Assembly: GCA_001247695.2 (NCBI GenBank) | Contig: LGRX02034368.1 | Location: forward strand, 1-64,000 | Direction: 5' to 3' | From: Cymbomonas tetramitiformis | Taxonomy: Eukaryota; Chlorophyta; Pyramimonadophyceae; Pyramimonadales; Pyramimonadaceae | Length of the DNA stretch: 64,000 bases | Shown here: positions 42,833 through 52,359 of the stretch, in pieces | Layout of the letters: the number at the start of each line of letters is the position of its first letter | How positions within the stretch are numbered: position 1 is the first letter of the stretch | The notes under the pieces: model-generated | What the model saw: only the letters and a program-made list of their open reading frames with translations | Databases searched by the model: none | What the model was told of the DNA's origin: nothing | Program-made: the position numbers and the translations under genes

Positions 42833-43588
42833 GGGCCGAGCCGGTGTCCGAGCTCGCATTGAGCTCTGCACCACGGCAGCCGGCGCGCCGGAAGCGTGCG
42901 TCGCCAGGAGCTCCGGCACCGGCGGCGAGTGCCAGCTCAGAGTCGGACTCGGACCGCTCGGCTAAGGGACTGAACCCCTCAGCGGCCCCCTTTTCCCCAC
43001 CCCCTGCGTCCAGCAGGAGTGCGGGCAGTAGGCTCGTCCGTCAGGAACCGACGTCGGGACCGGTAGCGTCCTCCCTCTCTCCCCTCGTGGAGTGCGAGCA
43101 AGGGAATCTCACCAGCGCCCCAGGGCGCTTTGAGATTTACCGAGCCAGTGACTGTAGCCCCCCTGCAGAAAGGGAGTTTGACGATGTCCGGCGCTCAGAG
43201 CGGCTGGACGTCGTCCAGTCAAGGGAGCACGAGTCTCGCATCCGGCTCAAGCCAGATTGGCGAGGGGAGCGACTTCAATCCATGCTCGCATTGGCCCTCC
43301 GTCAATGGAGCACCTGGGCGCTGGACTCAGCGCAACGACGCGCAAGAGTCTCCCTGCTAGCTCGTCAGCGCGCAACCGCGCGGCTTGCGTGGGTCGCATG
43401 GAAGGCCAGAGCGGACCGGTCAGCGCATCAGCGCGAACTCCGGCGCCTGGCATTCCAAGCTTGGAAGGTCGTCACCCAGCATGTCGCCCAACTTCAGGGC
43501 CTGTTTGTCAGAGGCAGTCGGCGTCGAGTCGAGTCCGCTTTCGTGGCGTGGCGCCAGCGTGTCGTCCAGTCGCAGGGTCTGTGGCGCA

Positions 43589-44380
43589 TACCGAGTTGAA
43601 TTCCTCGATTGGAATCTCCCCTCCGACCTCCTCCCCTATTTTATCAATCTCTTTTTGATTCTTATTTCGGAAGACTAACATATGTGTTAGGTTACCTCTT
43701 ATTGATTTTAGCAAGCCTCCTGAGCTTGAGGTATAATTCTGAGTTGCAAACAACAATGTCGGTCCAAGGGCCCCGTCCTTAAGCTTTCCAAGATGTCTAT
43801 GTTTGATAACCATGTTGCTGAGCGTACTCGATGGTCTCATCATGTCGGTGTCTTGTGTATCATCAAAGAAGGCGGCGATTACTGGCCGTTTGCCACCATA
43901 CTTGTGTTGCGGAGAAAGAATATTACCATTCTCATCTCCAAATTCCAATAGCAATTCACCCGGAATCTCATACACACTGATGTTGTGGTTGTTTAACATC
44001 TTCATAAGCTTCTTATACCGTTCCATTTTCTCATGATATTCATCGTACTCTTGAGCTTCGGTATCAAGGATGCCTTCAATCTGATTTGGAACATCGACAG
44101 TAGGCTCTAATACATCTGATTGATCGAGTGGCAAGTCATTATAGTAATGCATATTGTTGTGATAAGTTGGTGATACAAGAATAAGTCTGTCTAAAGCATT
44201 GTCCTGTTTCATCAATCGAAGTAGGTGTGTAAGACTACATGATTTTCCCGTGCCACGCTTTGCACACGCTAATATGACCCCGTGCAATTGAATAAAATCA
44301 TCGGGTGTGTCAATTGGAAACGCTGAACTCTTTGGCACTTGAATATCATATGATTTATCTTTCAGTCTTTGAAACTGCAT
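43589..44380 (-). pseudogene. PLV genome-packaging ATPase (FtsK/HerA-like), C-terminus truncated
   Basis: ATG at 44380. A Walker A motif lies near residues 37-46 (CAKRGTGKSC) and Walker B near 168 (AAFFDDTQD), with a sensor-like FATQNY at ~210. The order and spacing fit the A32-like packaging ATPases of polintons, virophages and PLVs, which pump viral DNA into the capsid. The viral frame ends at EEFNSV; the last ~27 residues of the open frame (to 43508) are translated from family X. The protein normally runs some tens of residues further, so the C-terminus is lost. The catalytic motifs themselves are intact. Confidence 0.85.
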
Positions 44381-44383
44381 ATA

Positions 44384-44878
44384 CTATAACGATAGAAATA
44401 GACTGTTGTACGCTTTGTCGTAATGAGGATGTAATTCTGCATCTTTCTTACGAGGTGGAGGTGAAAAGGAACAATCTTCAATTGTTCCCGGGTCCGATGC
44501 AACTCGGCTTTGCTTACGCCGTGTGGACTTCCTAACAACGACCTCTGGTTCTTCTTCTGATCCAGAACTATCAGATTCAACTATTACTACCTGCTTCTTG
44601 GGTTTCTTTTTAGGTGCCTTAGGTTTTTTAACAACGACGTGTTCAACCTCAGGTTCAGGGTCCGATTCTGGCTGCGGTTCCGGTTCAATCGTAGTTGTAG
44701 CTTTCTTAATTGTTTCCTGAGCTGCCACAACTTTCTCATTTTCCTTAAGTTGTTCCGCCATTTTCAAATCAGATTTGACTTTTGCCTTCGCCCGACGTGT
44801 CTCTAAAGCTTTCTCTCTCATTTTGGCGAGACGTTCCAACGTTTCACTATCGGCAATCTGCTGACCTTTGACTGGCAT
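44384..44878 (-). CDS. PLV hypothetical protein, Lys/Glu-rich
   Basis: 164 codons from ATG 44878 to TAG 44384, four bases before the ATPase start, so the two are probably co-transcribed. The N-terminal half is a charged helix (ETLERLAKMREKALETRRAK). The middle is Glu/Pro-rich, then Lys-rich (KKPKAPKKKPKKQ), then a Ser/Glu stretch and an Arg-rich segment. No recognised domain. The position next to the ATPase suggests a virion or DNA-binding accessory protein; this is inference. Confidence 0.6.
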   Translation of the reverse strand: MPVKGQQIADSETLERLAKMREKALETRRAKAKVKSDLKMAEQLKENEKVVAAQETIKKATTTIEPEPQPESDPEPEVEHVVVKKPKAPKKKPKKQVVIVESDSSGSEEEPEVVVRKSTRRKQSRVASDPGTIEDCSFSPPPRKKDAELHPHYDKAYNSLFLSL

Positions 44879-44928
44879 TGGGTCACTATAAGATACCTTA
44901 AGAAATAAATGTCTTGATGTGACTTAGT

Positions 44929-44976
44929 GTTCTAAAGTAAGGATATGATATACTAATATTAATCCTCAGTTTGGAA
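44929..44976 (-). promoter_or_regulatory. Promoter-like repeat between divergent PLV genes
   Basis: Inverted copy of the motif at 38771, 38918 and 39073 (minus strand: TTCCAAACTGAGGATTAATA ... CCTTACTTTAGAACA). It occupies most of the gap between the minus-strand gene starting at 44878 and the plus-strand gene starting at 44998, so a bidirectional or gene-start regulatory role is likely. Confidence 0.65.
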
Positions 44977-44997
44977 CTTTTATATGAGATATACTAT

Positions 44998-45441
44998 ATG
45001 ACTAAGGAGACTTGGATTGCAAAATTGAAGCAATGTGCTCAGGAGTATAGAAAAGAACATGGAATTAAAAAGAGGCCCGGTAAGATGACACAAGCTGAAA
45101 AGCTGAAAAGCTTACGAGGCCGACCAGTGGCCAAAAAGACGAAGAAAAAAAGTAGAACAGCTTTAGACCATGGAACTCCAACCGGACAACCACTCTACCA
45201 ACAGCCTATTAAAGACCCTGCTCTTCCACCGAAGGCACCTCGTAGGATAGCTCCTATCATGGTAGCTCCTTTGGACCAAACAAGCACTGGCACAATAACA
45301 GGTGACCCAGTATTTCAACGACCTAATGCAGAATATACGGGTGTAAAGACATTCCGTGACTCCATAGCTAATATTGAGAAACGCGAAAGAATGAAAAAGC
45401 AGATTAGAAAACGCCGAGCAGCGGACGTCACAAAAATATAA
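44998..45441 (+). CDS. PLV hypothetical basic protein
   Basis: Starting at ATG 44998 (MTKETWIAKLKQCAQEYRKE) rather than the upstream TTG at 44971, which lies inside the promoter-like repeat. 147 codons to TAA 45441. Lys/Arg-rich N-terminal half, Pro-rich middle (PALPPKAPRRIAP), basic C-terminus (RMKKQIRKRRAADV). No recognised domain. Short basic proteins of this kind are common in PLVs and may bind DNA or the capsid. Confidence 0.6.
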   Translation: MTKETWIAKLKQCAQEYRKEHGIKKRPGKMTQAEKLKSLRGRPVAKKTKKKSRTALDHGTPTGQPLYQQPIKDPALPPKAPRRIAPIMVAPLDQTSTGTITGDPVFQRPNAEYTGVKTFRDSIANIEKRERMKKQIRKRRAADVTKI

Positions 45442-45459
45442 TTTGTATAGTATAGGAAG

Positions 45460-45895
45460 ATGCCCCCCAAATCAAGAAAACAAAATCCGGAGGCTCGCCA
45501 TAAGCTTACAGCCGACGATTGGGAAAATTTACAAAGTAGAAACCTAACCGGTGATGATAGAGCCAAAGCTATACGTGATTACAAGAAGAACTATCGGAAA
45601 TCGAAAGAGAAGGTTGAGAAAGTCACCAGGCGACAATGGACCAAGATAGGGAAGAAACCTGCCAAAGAACAAAGTAGACTTGATGAGATTCAAAAGTACA
45701 GCATTGGAGATTCCAAGAGACATATAAAGAAATTTAGCACAGACGTTGAGAAGTTGAAGGTACCATTCACGACGTTTTTTACAAAGAGCAGCACCTGATG
45801 GTAGCAGTCTGAACTATTGGTTACCGGAGAAGACAAAAGGAGTTGATCAAGTATCAATGAGAGCGGTCTTCGAGGATGAGACTACATCCAAATAG
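45460..45895 (+). pseudogene. PLV hypothetical basic protein, frameshifted at its end
   Basis: ATG at 45460 gives MPPKSRKQNPEARHKL and 112 codons to TGA 45798. Protein-like sequence continues in another frame (GSSLNYWLPEKTKGVDQVSM) from about 45797 to TAG 45893-45895, so one indel near 45796 probably cut the original gene. Lys-rich throughout. It starts 18 bases after the previous stop. It may be a separate gene, or the 5' part of the polymerase gene that follows in the same frame after the TAG. Confidence 0.5.
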
Positions 45896-48800
45896 GTGAA
45901 AGGTTCCGACCGTCAAGATGTGATGATGAAGTTTGAAGAGATGCTGCAAAGTCCTAAGGGTGGAGATAGCAGCAAAAAGTCGGTTGAGGTTGCTAAAGAT
46001 GTGGAGGTAGAATATTACTCCTCAAAACCACCAGAAGGCAAGGGGTCTCGATGCTTAGCCGCACCAAAAAACACCGTAGAATTACGACTGAAGCAATGTG
46101 TCATTAAGATTGAATCCCGCAATAACCGTGGCATCAAATCTTTGGAACTGCTTGATAGAAAACGGAAATTAGATACAATGCTAAGCGACAATGTTGTATG
46201 TAAAAATCAATACGAGAATAAGTGGAAACAACTGAAACGAGACGCCAGCGGTCACAAGGGCAACATAACATCAGTTTCCGATCGATTGCGTTTGGAATTG
46301 TTTGCGAAAAAGGATGCTGACGAAGGAATCAATATCGAAGACTTTCCAGTTTTAGAGAGGCATTACAGCAGAAATATATTTGTGTGGGGTATCACTGAAC
46401 GACTTGGCGGTGAACCAATCATGTATTACCCGCCGTACTTCAACGAACACGCAATGAGTATTCAAGTTATAATGACAGCTTTCATATATTGTTGCACGAC
46501 AATCATTATGAACCCATCACGCGTATTGATTGCTTCAGAGGAAAGACCTATCGTCCATCTTGCACCCAATGCAAATCTCAAAAATGCATATTTGCCAGCA
46601 AGGATGTACGGTTGACAAAAGGAAACAAGCAATGGCATCATTGTGATATTTGCAATCGTAAATTCATGAACGAAGAATGTTACAATTTGCACAAAGAATT
46701 GGTGACGTGCAATCAGCTTCACAAATGTAAGATGTGCAATGTCAACTTCAATCCTAAGGAGAAACACGTGTGTGGATACAAAGCATGCCCAAACTGTAAG
46801 GTCGTTTGTAATCTATATGAACACAGATGCTACATGACACAGGTCAAACCGAAGTCCGTACTGTCACCTGAATTAATTGTGTGTTTCGATTTTGAAACTC
46901 GAAACGACAGCGGCAAGCTTATCGTCAACCACTGCGAGAGTCAATATCATAATGGTGTATGTGTCATTCACAAGACAATAGACGAGTCTCTTGAATGGAC
47001 ATGTTTAGAGAAGCATTCAGGTTATACATACATTGCCCATTGCGGTTCCAAGTTCGACTTCAGATTGATAGTAGAGCATGTTATTAACGTTCAAAGAAAA
47101 CCTCCCAAGGATATATTGTACACAGGGGCTGATATATTGTGTGTTAAGATTGCCAACGTGAGGTTCATTGATTCATATATGTTCATGTCACGTCCATTGC
47201 ATGCTCTGCCAGAGATGTTTGGCTTTGAAAACGAAATATCAAAAGGGTATTATCCACATCTCTTCAACACGTTGGAAAATGAGAAATACATCGGTCTATA
47301 ACCTGATATCAAGTACTATAATCCAGAAATACTGCAACCTGAGGCTTATCAAAAGTTGTACCAATGGTGGCATGAAAAGAGATACAAGTGTTTTATATTT
47401 GAAAATCTAAAAGAGATTGCACGATATTGCCATGATGACGTGACCATTCTACGCCGTGCAGTGCTCGCTTTCAGGGATTGTTTTCTGAAGATAACCGACA
47501 ACAAATTTGACCCATTTAGCTATCTGACGTTGGCACAACTGGCGAGTAATATATGGAGAAGTGATTGTATGTCAAAGGATTCAGTGGCTATATTGCAATC
47601 ATTGGTCAAGTCGCAGAATGCATCTATCAAAGAGAATCAGTGGTTGGATTACATTGTCCACACTACGTCAGCCAAGTTCAAACGCGATTACGATGGCAAA
47701 CGAAATTATAAACTAGCAGATTTACAGATATATGTCGATGCTTATGACGACACCACCAATACGGTGTATGAGTTCCTCGGAAGCTGGTTTCATGCCGACC
47801 TGAAGAAATACCACAAAGACGATATTCAGTATCAACAAGGGCGTAAATCGGGCATGACGTTTGGTGAGGTCAATCGGCAAACGATGAAGAGACTGGATGC
47901 TATCAAGGCAGCAAGATATAATCTTGAGTATATCTGGGAGTCGGCATGGGATGAAACAGTAAATCAGCTGAAATTGTCCGAGATTGGTAAAGACTTTTTA
48001 GAGCGACAAACGTTGGCTTCTCCTATCGTGGATAGAGACGTATATCATGGAGGGAGAGTAGACCTGGGTAAGTTGTACTACGAGGTCAACCACAACGAGC
48101 ACATACGATACCTCGACTATAATTCCATGTACCCGAGTGTCATGAAAACAAATGTATTCCCCAAAGGCCATCCCGAGGTCATAAGAGACTTCCAGACACT
48201 TGACATTCATGGCTACTTCGGTTTGGTAAAATGCAAAGTCATTCCTCCAATTCATCTTAAATTTGGCATTCTGCCTCACGTGGACAATAAAACAGGCAAG
48301 TTGATCTTTCCATTGTACGAGATGGTAGGTACGTGGACAACAGTAGAGCTGGAGAAGGCCGTTGAAAAAGGATACACCATCAATGCAATATACGAGATAA
48401 AACATTGGAAGGAAACTACCAATGCCTTGTTCGCTGGTTACATCGACAAGTTTCTGAAACTAAAGACAGAAGCCTCCGGACCACCCGACGGAGACATCGA
48501 CGAGTTTATCGAGCAATTCATGTTTCACGAGAGTGTCAAGTTAGACAAGGCAAATATCAAACACAATCCCGGAATGAGACAGGTCTCCAAAGACATGCAA
48601 AATATACTCTACGGTAAATTGGGAGAACGTCAGAATAAATCTAAGAGCAAGGTTATCCAAAATCCAGGTGAGTTCTACAATACCATTAGCAATAAAAGGT
48701 ATGATTGTAAGTATGAGTTCGTTGGGAGCGAGGACAACGAAATGGTCTTGATGAACTTCACTGAAAATTCAAAAGTATTTTCAGACACCAGATTTTCGAC

Positions 48801-49347
48801 CAACGAGGTCTTGGCTGCATTCATAACCAGTTACGGTAGATTAAAGCTGTATCAGTTGATAGAGGTAGCAGGCTTCTCTAATGTTCTCTACTTTGATTGT
48901 GATTCAATCATATATCGCGAGACCCCTGAGAACTATCACATATATCATGGCAATGCATATCGACGGCCATGGTTGGGTTTTCTGAAATGTGAATTGCAGC
49001 ATTTAGACAGAGACCATGGTAAGTGCATCGAGTTCTTCGCGACGGGGCCGAAGTCATACAGTTTGAAGTTTGCTGATGGTTACACCATGACAAAGATTAA
49101 GGGATTCTCCTTGAGCGTAGACAACCTGCAACATATTAATCACGATGTTATGAAAGACGTGGTCATCAACCGCAAATTAGACACGCCAGTCAAGATGAGC
49201 AATACGGTTATTAGGCATCCTTGTAAACATGAAGATGTACGGTCTTTGGGTATGGAAACACGGGCGGAATCAAAAACATTCAATGTTGTTTACGATAAGG
49301 GCAATATCAATTGGGAAACGTGGGAAGTTGTTCCGTTCTTAGATTAA
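45896..49347 (+). pseudogene. PLV protein-primed family B DNA polymerase, with one frameshift and one stop
   Basis: Three joined pieces: 45896 to ~46467; after a one-base loss near 46467, the frame to TAA at 47299-47301; then the same frame to TAA 49345-49347. Cys-rich zinc-binding segment at ~46560-46830 (CTQCKSQKC, CDICNRKF, CKMCNVNF, CPNCKVVC). Exonuclease motifs: CFDFETRND (ExoI), HCGSKFDF (ExoII), YCHDDVTIL (ExoIII, after the stop). Polymerase motifs: YLDYNSMYPSVM (A), NILYGKLGERQ (B), YFDCDSIIY (C). All catalytic carboxylates are present. The type (DNA_pol_B_2, with a TPR region implied by length) replicates linear genomes from a protein primer, as in polintons and PLVs. Upstream sequence INIEDFPVLERHYSRNIFV fits the polymerase N-terminus. 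The two lesions make it non-functional. Confidence 0.88.
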
Positions 49348-49375
49348 TACTTAGTAATATTAAACCTCACTTTAG
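49345..49375 (+). promoter_or_regulatory. Truncated copy of the PLV repeat motif at the right end of the virus
   Basis: TTAATACTTAGTAATATTAA followed by ACCTCACTTTAG matches the promoter-like repeat, including the bases of the polymerase stop codon. Viral sequence ends here, and unrelated GC-rich DNA (GCGGGGCGGCACG) starts at 49376. Confidence 0.6.
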
Positions 49376-49880
49376 GCGGGGCGGCACGTCCTCTGCTTCA
49401 TGCGCCTTGACGGTGGTCATCTGTTGGGTGAAGCAGAGCGAACTGGAGGTAGAGGTCTCCTCCGCCACTTCGAGCGAAGCTTGAGCGCGGTCAGGTGGAT
49501 CTTCAAGGTTTCCTCCCGGAGTGGTCGGCGCGTCAGCGGCGTGAAGCGAAGAGGTCCCCTCCGGGGTGGGTTCGTCCAGCGGGGGTGAGGAAGGGGCAGA
49601 GTATATTGCTTACCGTGGCGGGCCGGCCCGGGGCCGTAGCTCACCACTCCGGGCCGCATGCGGGCCGATGGAATATATGGATGCGGGCCGTGACGTTTGA
49701 TATGAAAATACCAAAATTTATGCAAAATTATGCGATTTTTACAATATCACCATACTTAAAATTAAATTTTCGCGCCTGCGGCCGGCAATTTTGGAGACTG
49801 GCCGTATTGGCCGAAAGCGGGCAAGTGGATTTGCTGATTGCGGGCCGTAAAGAAAAAAATAAGCAATACACACTGGGAAG
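49376..49880. other. GC-rich then AT-rich unassigned sequence
   Basis: GC-rich with repeats of GGGCCG (49620-49690), then AT-rich. No gene or known element end was recognised. Confidence 0.5.
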
Positions 49881-50795
49881 GGGATGTGCCTAAAGGGCTG
49901 GGCCCCAGCTTCCTCATCTTGTACTGATGTACCGCGTGCAGACTGCACCAGGCACCAGGCAGGCCCACATCCCCTGTCGTCCCGGGTATCGTGCCCACTT
50001 CAGTGTCCAGGGTGCAGAGAGACGCCGAAGACCTCGCTGCTGCTCTTCGCATGCCCTCCTTTTCCCACGGTCTGGTACCGGGGGAAGAGTCCGGACTCGA
50101 GGTGGCGATAGCCTCCAGCTGCTCGGCGGGCGACAGTTCCCTCCAGGCCGCGTAGAGGTCGGAGGAGCTGATGTCCAAGGGCTCGAGGGCTTTTGGCGGC
50201 CGTCGTGCGAGAGAAGGTGCCACAATGCCATGCGCTGATGACCCTCTCTGCGATCTTGGGGTTCGCGGGCGATACGTATTCTCTCCGCCAGCTGGTTGGC
50301 GCGGTTCACGTGTTCCCCTGGTGCTCGGCTCCCAGAGCGTATGCGACAGTGGGTGCGCTCCCACATCTTATCCACCAGGGCTTTAGCAGCTTCTGGAGAT
50401 TTACGCAGAGCTCTGCGGACCTTTTGCATGGCGACCTCAAGGGGTAGGGAGTACAGCTCCCTCTTCCAATGCCACGCAGTTAGCCTCTTTCGCGGATCCG
50501 CGAGGTTGGACTGATATTCCTGTAATGGCAGAACAGCGCGCGGCTGGGGGCGGAGATCACGGGGTCCTCCAAGGTTGCCACCCATGACGGGGGTCCTGTG
50601 TCGGGGGACTCGCCGGCCCCTCTGACCCTCGATCCTTGCCTGTGCATATGCAGGGCCATCATCGAGTGGTAGGGGCGGTTCGTCAAAAGAACCACTTTCT
50701 GCAAGGGGGTGACTGACCAGGTCATCCCCCGGTAGTGGTGGGGCACCAGCTGAGCGGTAGGTGTGTCGCAGGCGTGTCCCAGAGGTGAAGGCCAC
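49881..50795 (-). pseudogene. Unidentified frameshifted ORF
   Basis: Frame 50795 down to ~50210 reads protein-like sequence (LTAWHWKRELYSLPLEVAMQ, KVRRALRKSPEAAKALVDKM, ERTHCRIRSGS). It then appears to continue in the neighbouring frame (ALEPLDISSSDLYAAWRELS, PAEQLEAIATSS) to ~49881. The overall character (charged helix, then a Ser/Pro-rich tail with DLYAAWRELSPAEQLEAI) could be a retroelement Gag, but no zinc knuckle is visible. Function unknown. Confidence 0.35.
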
Positions 50796-50904
50796 ACTCT
50801 TGGGATGGGGTCAATGGCCCCAAGGATCTCTGCGTCCTCGTGCGCGTCGGGGTTCTTCTGGTTCTGACCGCTTCTCCTGGGTGGAGAGGGTCTGATCGCC
50901 AGGG

Positions 50905-51255
50905 GGTGACCTGTCACACCACGGCCCAACGTTCGATTCCTGATCCGATCTCATTTCTAATTCCGATTCGTCATTCTCGATTCAGATGTCACGTCGACGG
51001 ACTGACACGATGTCTGTCATACTGCACTATCATACTACGGTACTGTCATACTGTCATACTGTCATACTGTCATAGTGTCATACCCCCGACATCTGATACT
51101 CGATTTCACTGTCTTTCTGATCCCAATGCGAATCCGGCCATTCCCCGAGGGTCTGACTAAGTGCCACGATGACCACCCCACAGTACTGTCATAATACTAT
51201 AGTGTCATAGTGTTATACTGTCATACTGTCATAGTGTCATAGATTGGAATGCTGT
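50905..51255 (+). repeat. Dispersed GTCATACT-type repeat, copy C
   Basis: TCCTGATCCGATCTCATTTC block, then two tracts of GTCATACT units (51015-51085 and 51186-51240) separated by the ATCCGGCCATTCCCCGAGGG block. Same layout as copies A and B but lacking the CGATGACACACATAC tail. Confidence 0.9.
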
Positions 51256-51271
51256 CCAAGCCGCCACAAGG

Positions 51272-52315
51272 GTGTCCGCCCAATCAGCGCATGTCTTTCT
51301 GACTGCAGACCAGGTGGAGGACTTGAAGTCCCACAGCAACCTCACTGTATTCCTGGTGAAGTATGGCGTGGACTACTGCCGTGATCGCCCTGTCGTGTTT
51401 CAGCTGGGCACATGTTATGCTGGGCGAGGTCTCCAACAGCGTAGCCGTCACGAGGTCTCCAACAGCGTAGCGCGAAGGCACGACAAGACGATTGCCTGCG
51501 CGCAGCATGGCTGGCATCTCCCTCTGGGGGGACAGACCAAGTCCTCCAGCTTGCTGGGGGCGGTGGCGTCGGCCTATGCCGATTTAATACAGTTCGGCAG
51601 TGAGATTCAACAAGCGCGTAACTGTGTGGGGACGCTGTGCGCGTACGTGACGCATCGGGCCGCGCACGTGTTGTGCTGCAGGGAGAACCCGAGTGCCAAG
51701 CCGGTCTATTACATCTTCGAAGACCATGAGCGGGTGTTGCCTTGGCATACTCAGTTCACGGAGTCGTACCTCGCGAACGAGGATCACAAGTTCACACAGG
51801 TGACGTACGTGTCAAGTGTGAAGGCCGCTCCGTGGGTACGGCCGGCGCTGGAGCTTCTGGAGGAGCGCCTTTTTCCAACTTCTGCGCCGTGCGCACTTCA
51901 ACAAGCTCGGGTGGCGGAAAGGCCTGAGTACGTGAACGAGGTCGACGATCGTCCATTGCGTCCGCGTCGCTGGCCAGCCGGCAGCACGGTTGTTCAGGGA
52001 TTGAGGACGAGCACTGGTGCACCCGCGTCCGCTCCTTCCGCTGGCCGCCATGGGGCAACTTCCCGCGTCGTGCCCGCGCGGCAAGCGCCCCGGCCGCCGG
52101 CCAACCTCACCTCGCAGTGCCCGGCTTCCCCTGTCTCAACGTGCAGTGCTGTGACAGAGCGCATGGGTTCTGAGATGGCGTTCGTGCACCACACGCAATC
52201 GGCCACTGCAACAGAGCGGATGGAGTCAGCTGAGGCGTTTGAGAACCACACGCGACAAGCCCGAGCGCGTTTTCAGAGGGGTCTCCCGAGGACAGCGGGA
52301 GGGCGACCCTTCTGA
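51272..52315 (+). CDS. Hypothetical ORF upstream of the Ty3-like pol
   Basis: 347 codons from about 51272 (an ATG lies within the first residues), TGA 52315. N-terminal 200 residues are globular-looking (LTADQVEDLKSHSNLTVFLV, YGVDYCRDRPVVF, YYIFEDHERVLPWHTQFTES). The C-terminal part is Arg/Ala/Pro-rich and disordered, with a short repeat (ATERM.SEMAF / ATERMESAEAF). It lies 45 bp before the RT ORF and on the same strand, so it may be the Gag or an accessory ORF of that element. No zinc knuckle seen. Its 5' end directly follows the dispersed repeat, so it could be 5'-truncated. Confidence 0.4.
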   Translation: MSAQSAHVFLTADQVEDLKSHSNLTVFLVKYGVDYCRDRPVVFQLGTCYAGRGLQQRSRHEVSNSVARRHDKTIACAQHGWHLPLGGQTKSSSLLGAVASAYADLIQFGSEIQQARNCVGTLCAYVTHRAAHVLCCRENPSAKPVYYIFEDHERVLPWHTQFTESYLANEDHKFTQVTYVSSVKAAPWVRPALELLEERLFPTSAPCALQQARVAERPEYVNEVDDRPLRPRRWPAGSTVVQGLRTSTGAPASAPSAGRHGATSRVVPARQAPRPPANLTSQCPASPVSTCSAVTERMGSEMAFVHHTQSATATERMESAEAFENHTRQARARFQRGLPRTAGGRPF

Positions 52316-52359
52316 GCGACCATCGCTGTGGCCGTGGGCTGCCGGCACAGGCAGTCCGC

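Larger units (their letters stand above)
39312..43588 (+). repeat. Family X copy 1 (5' region plus broken ORF), interrupting the PLV
   Basis: From TGTGCTAGGAAGCAAGCAC (39312) it follows 55971 onward through the 5' region (to ~40505), the start of the ORF region (40510-40872) and, after a transposon insertion, the ORF up to the Trp-repeat segment (42842-43588). Homology to copy 2 ends at CTGTGGCGCA (equivalent to ~58225). Both PLV genes at its borders (39266 stub and ATPase C-terminus) are truncated, so its arrival was accompanied by loss of viral DNA. In the 5' region, a ~165-bp segment beginning at TTCCGGAAATTGCCGCGCTT is itself duplicated (40190 and 40365). Confidence 0.85.
40510..43588 (+). 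pseudogene. Family X ORF, copy 1, disrupted by transposon and indels
   Basis: Two stretches homologous to the 57148-60372 ORF. 40510-40872 begins MYSDGEEFQSQSGRRG and shares SRCG.VGRP with copy 2. 42842-43588 lies within a 300-codon frame (42697-43599) that has the Pro/Ser-rich linker and Sfi1-like Trp repeats (ALRQWSTWALDSAQRR, RLAWVAWKARADRSAHQR, RLAFQAWKVVTQHVAQLQ). A 1.96-kb transposon separates them and frames differ by indels. The 3' two thirds of the gene are missing. Confidence 0.7.

Noticed and set aside
43508..43588. Last 27 residues of the ATPase ORF as viral sequence
   Set aside because: They are encoded by family X DNA that matches 58145-58225 on the other strand; the viral part ends at EEFNSV.
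24766..47301. Reassigned stop codons (UAG/UAA as sense) explaining the in-frame stops in copia and PolB
   Set aside because: Other ORFs here end at TAG or TAA with non-protein-like sequence after them, and PolB also has a frameshift. Ordinary decay explains the data.
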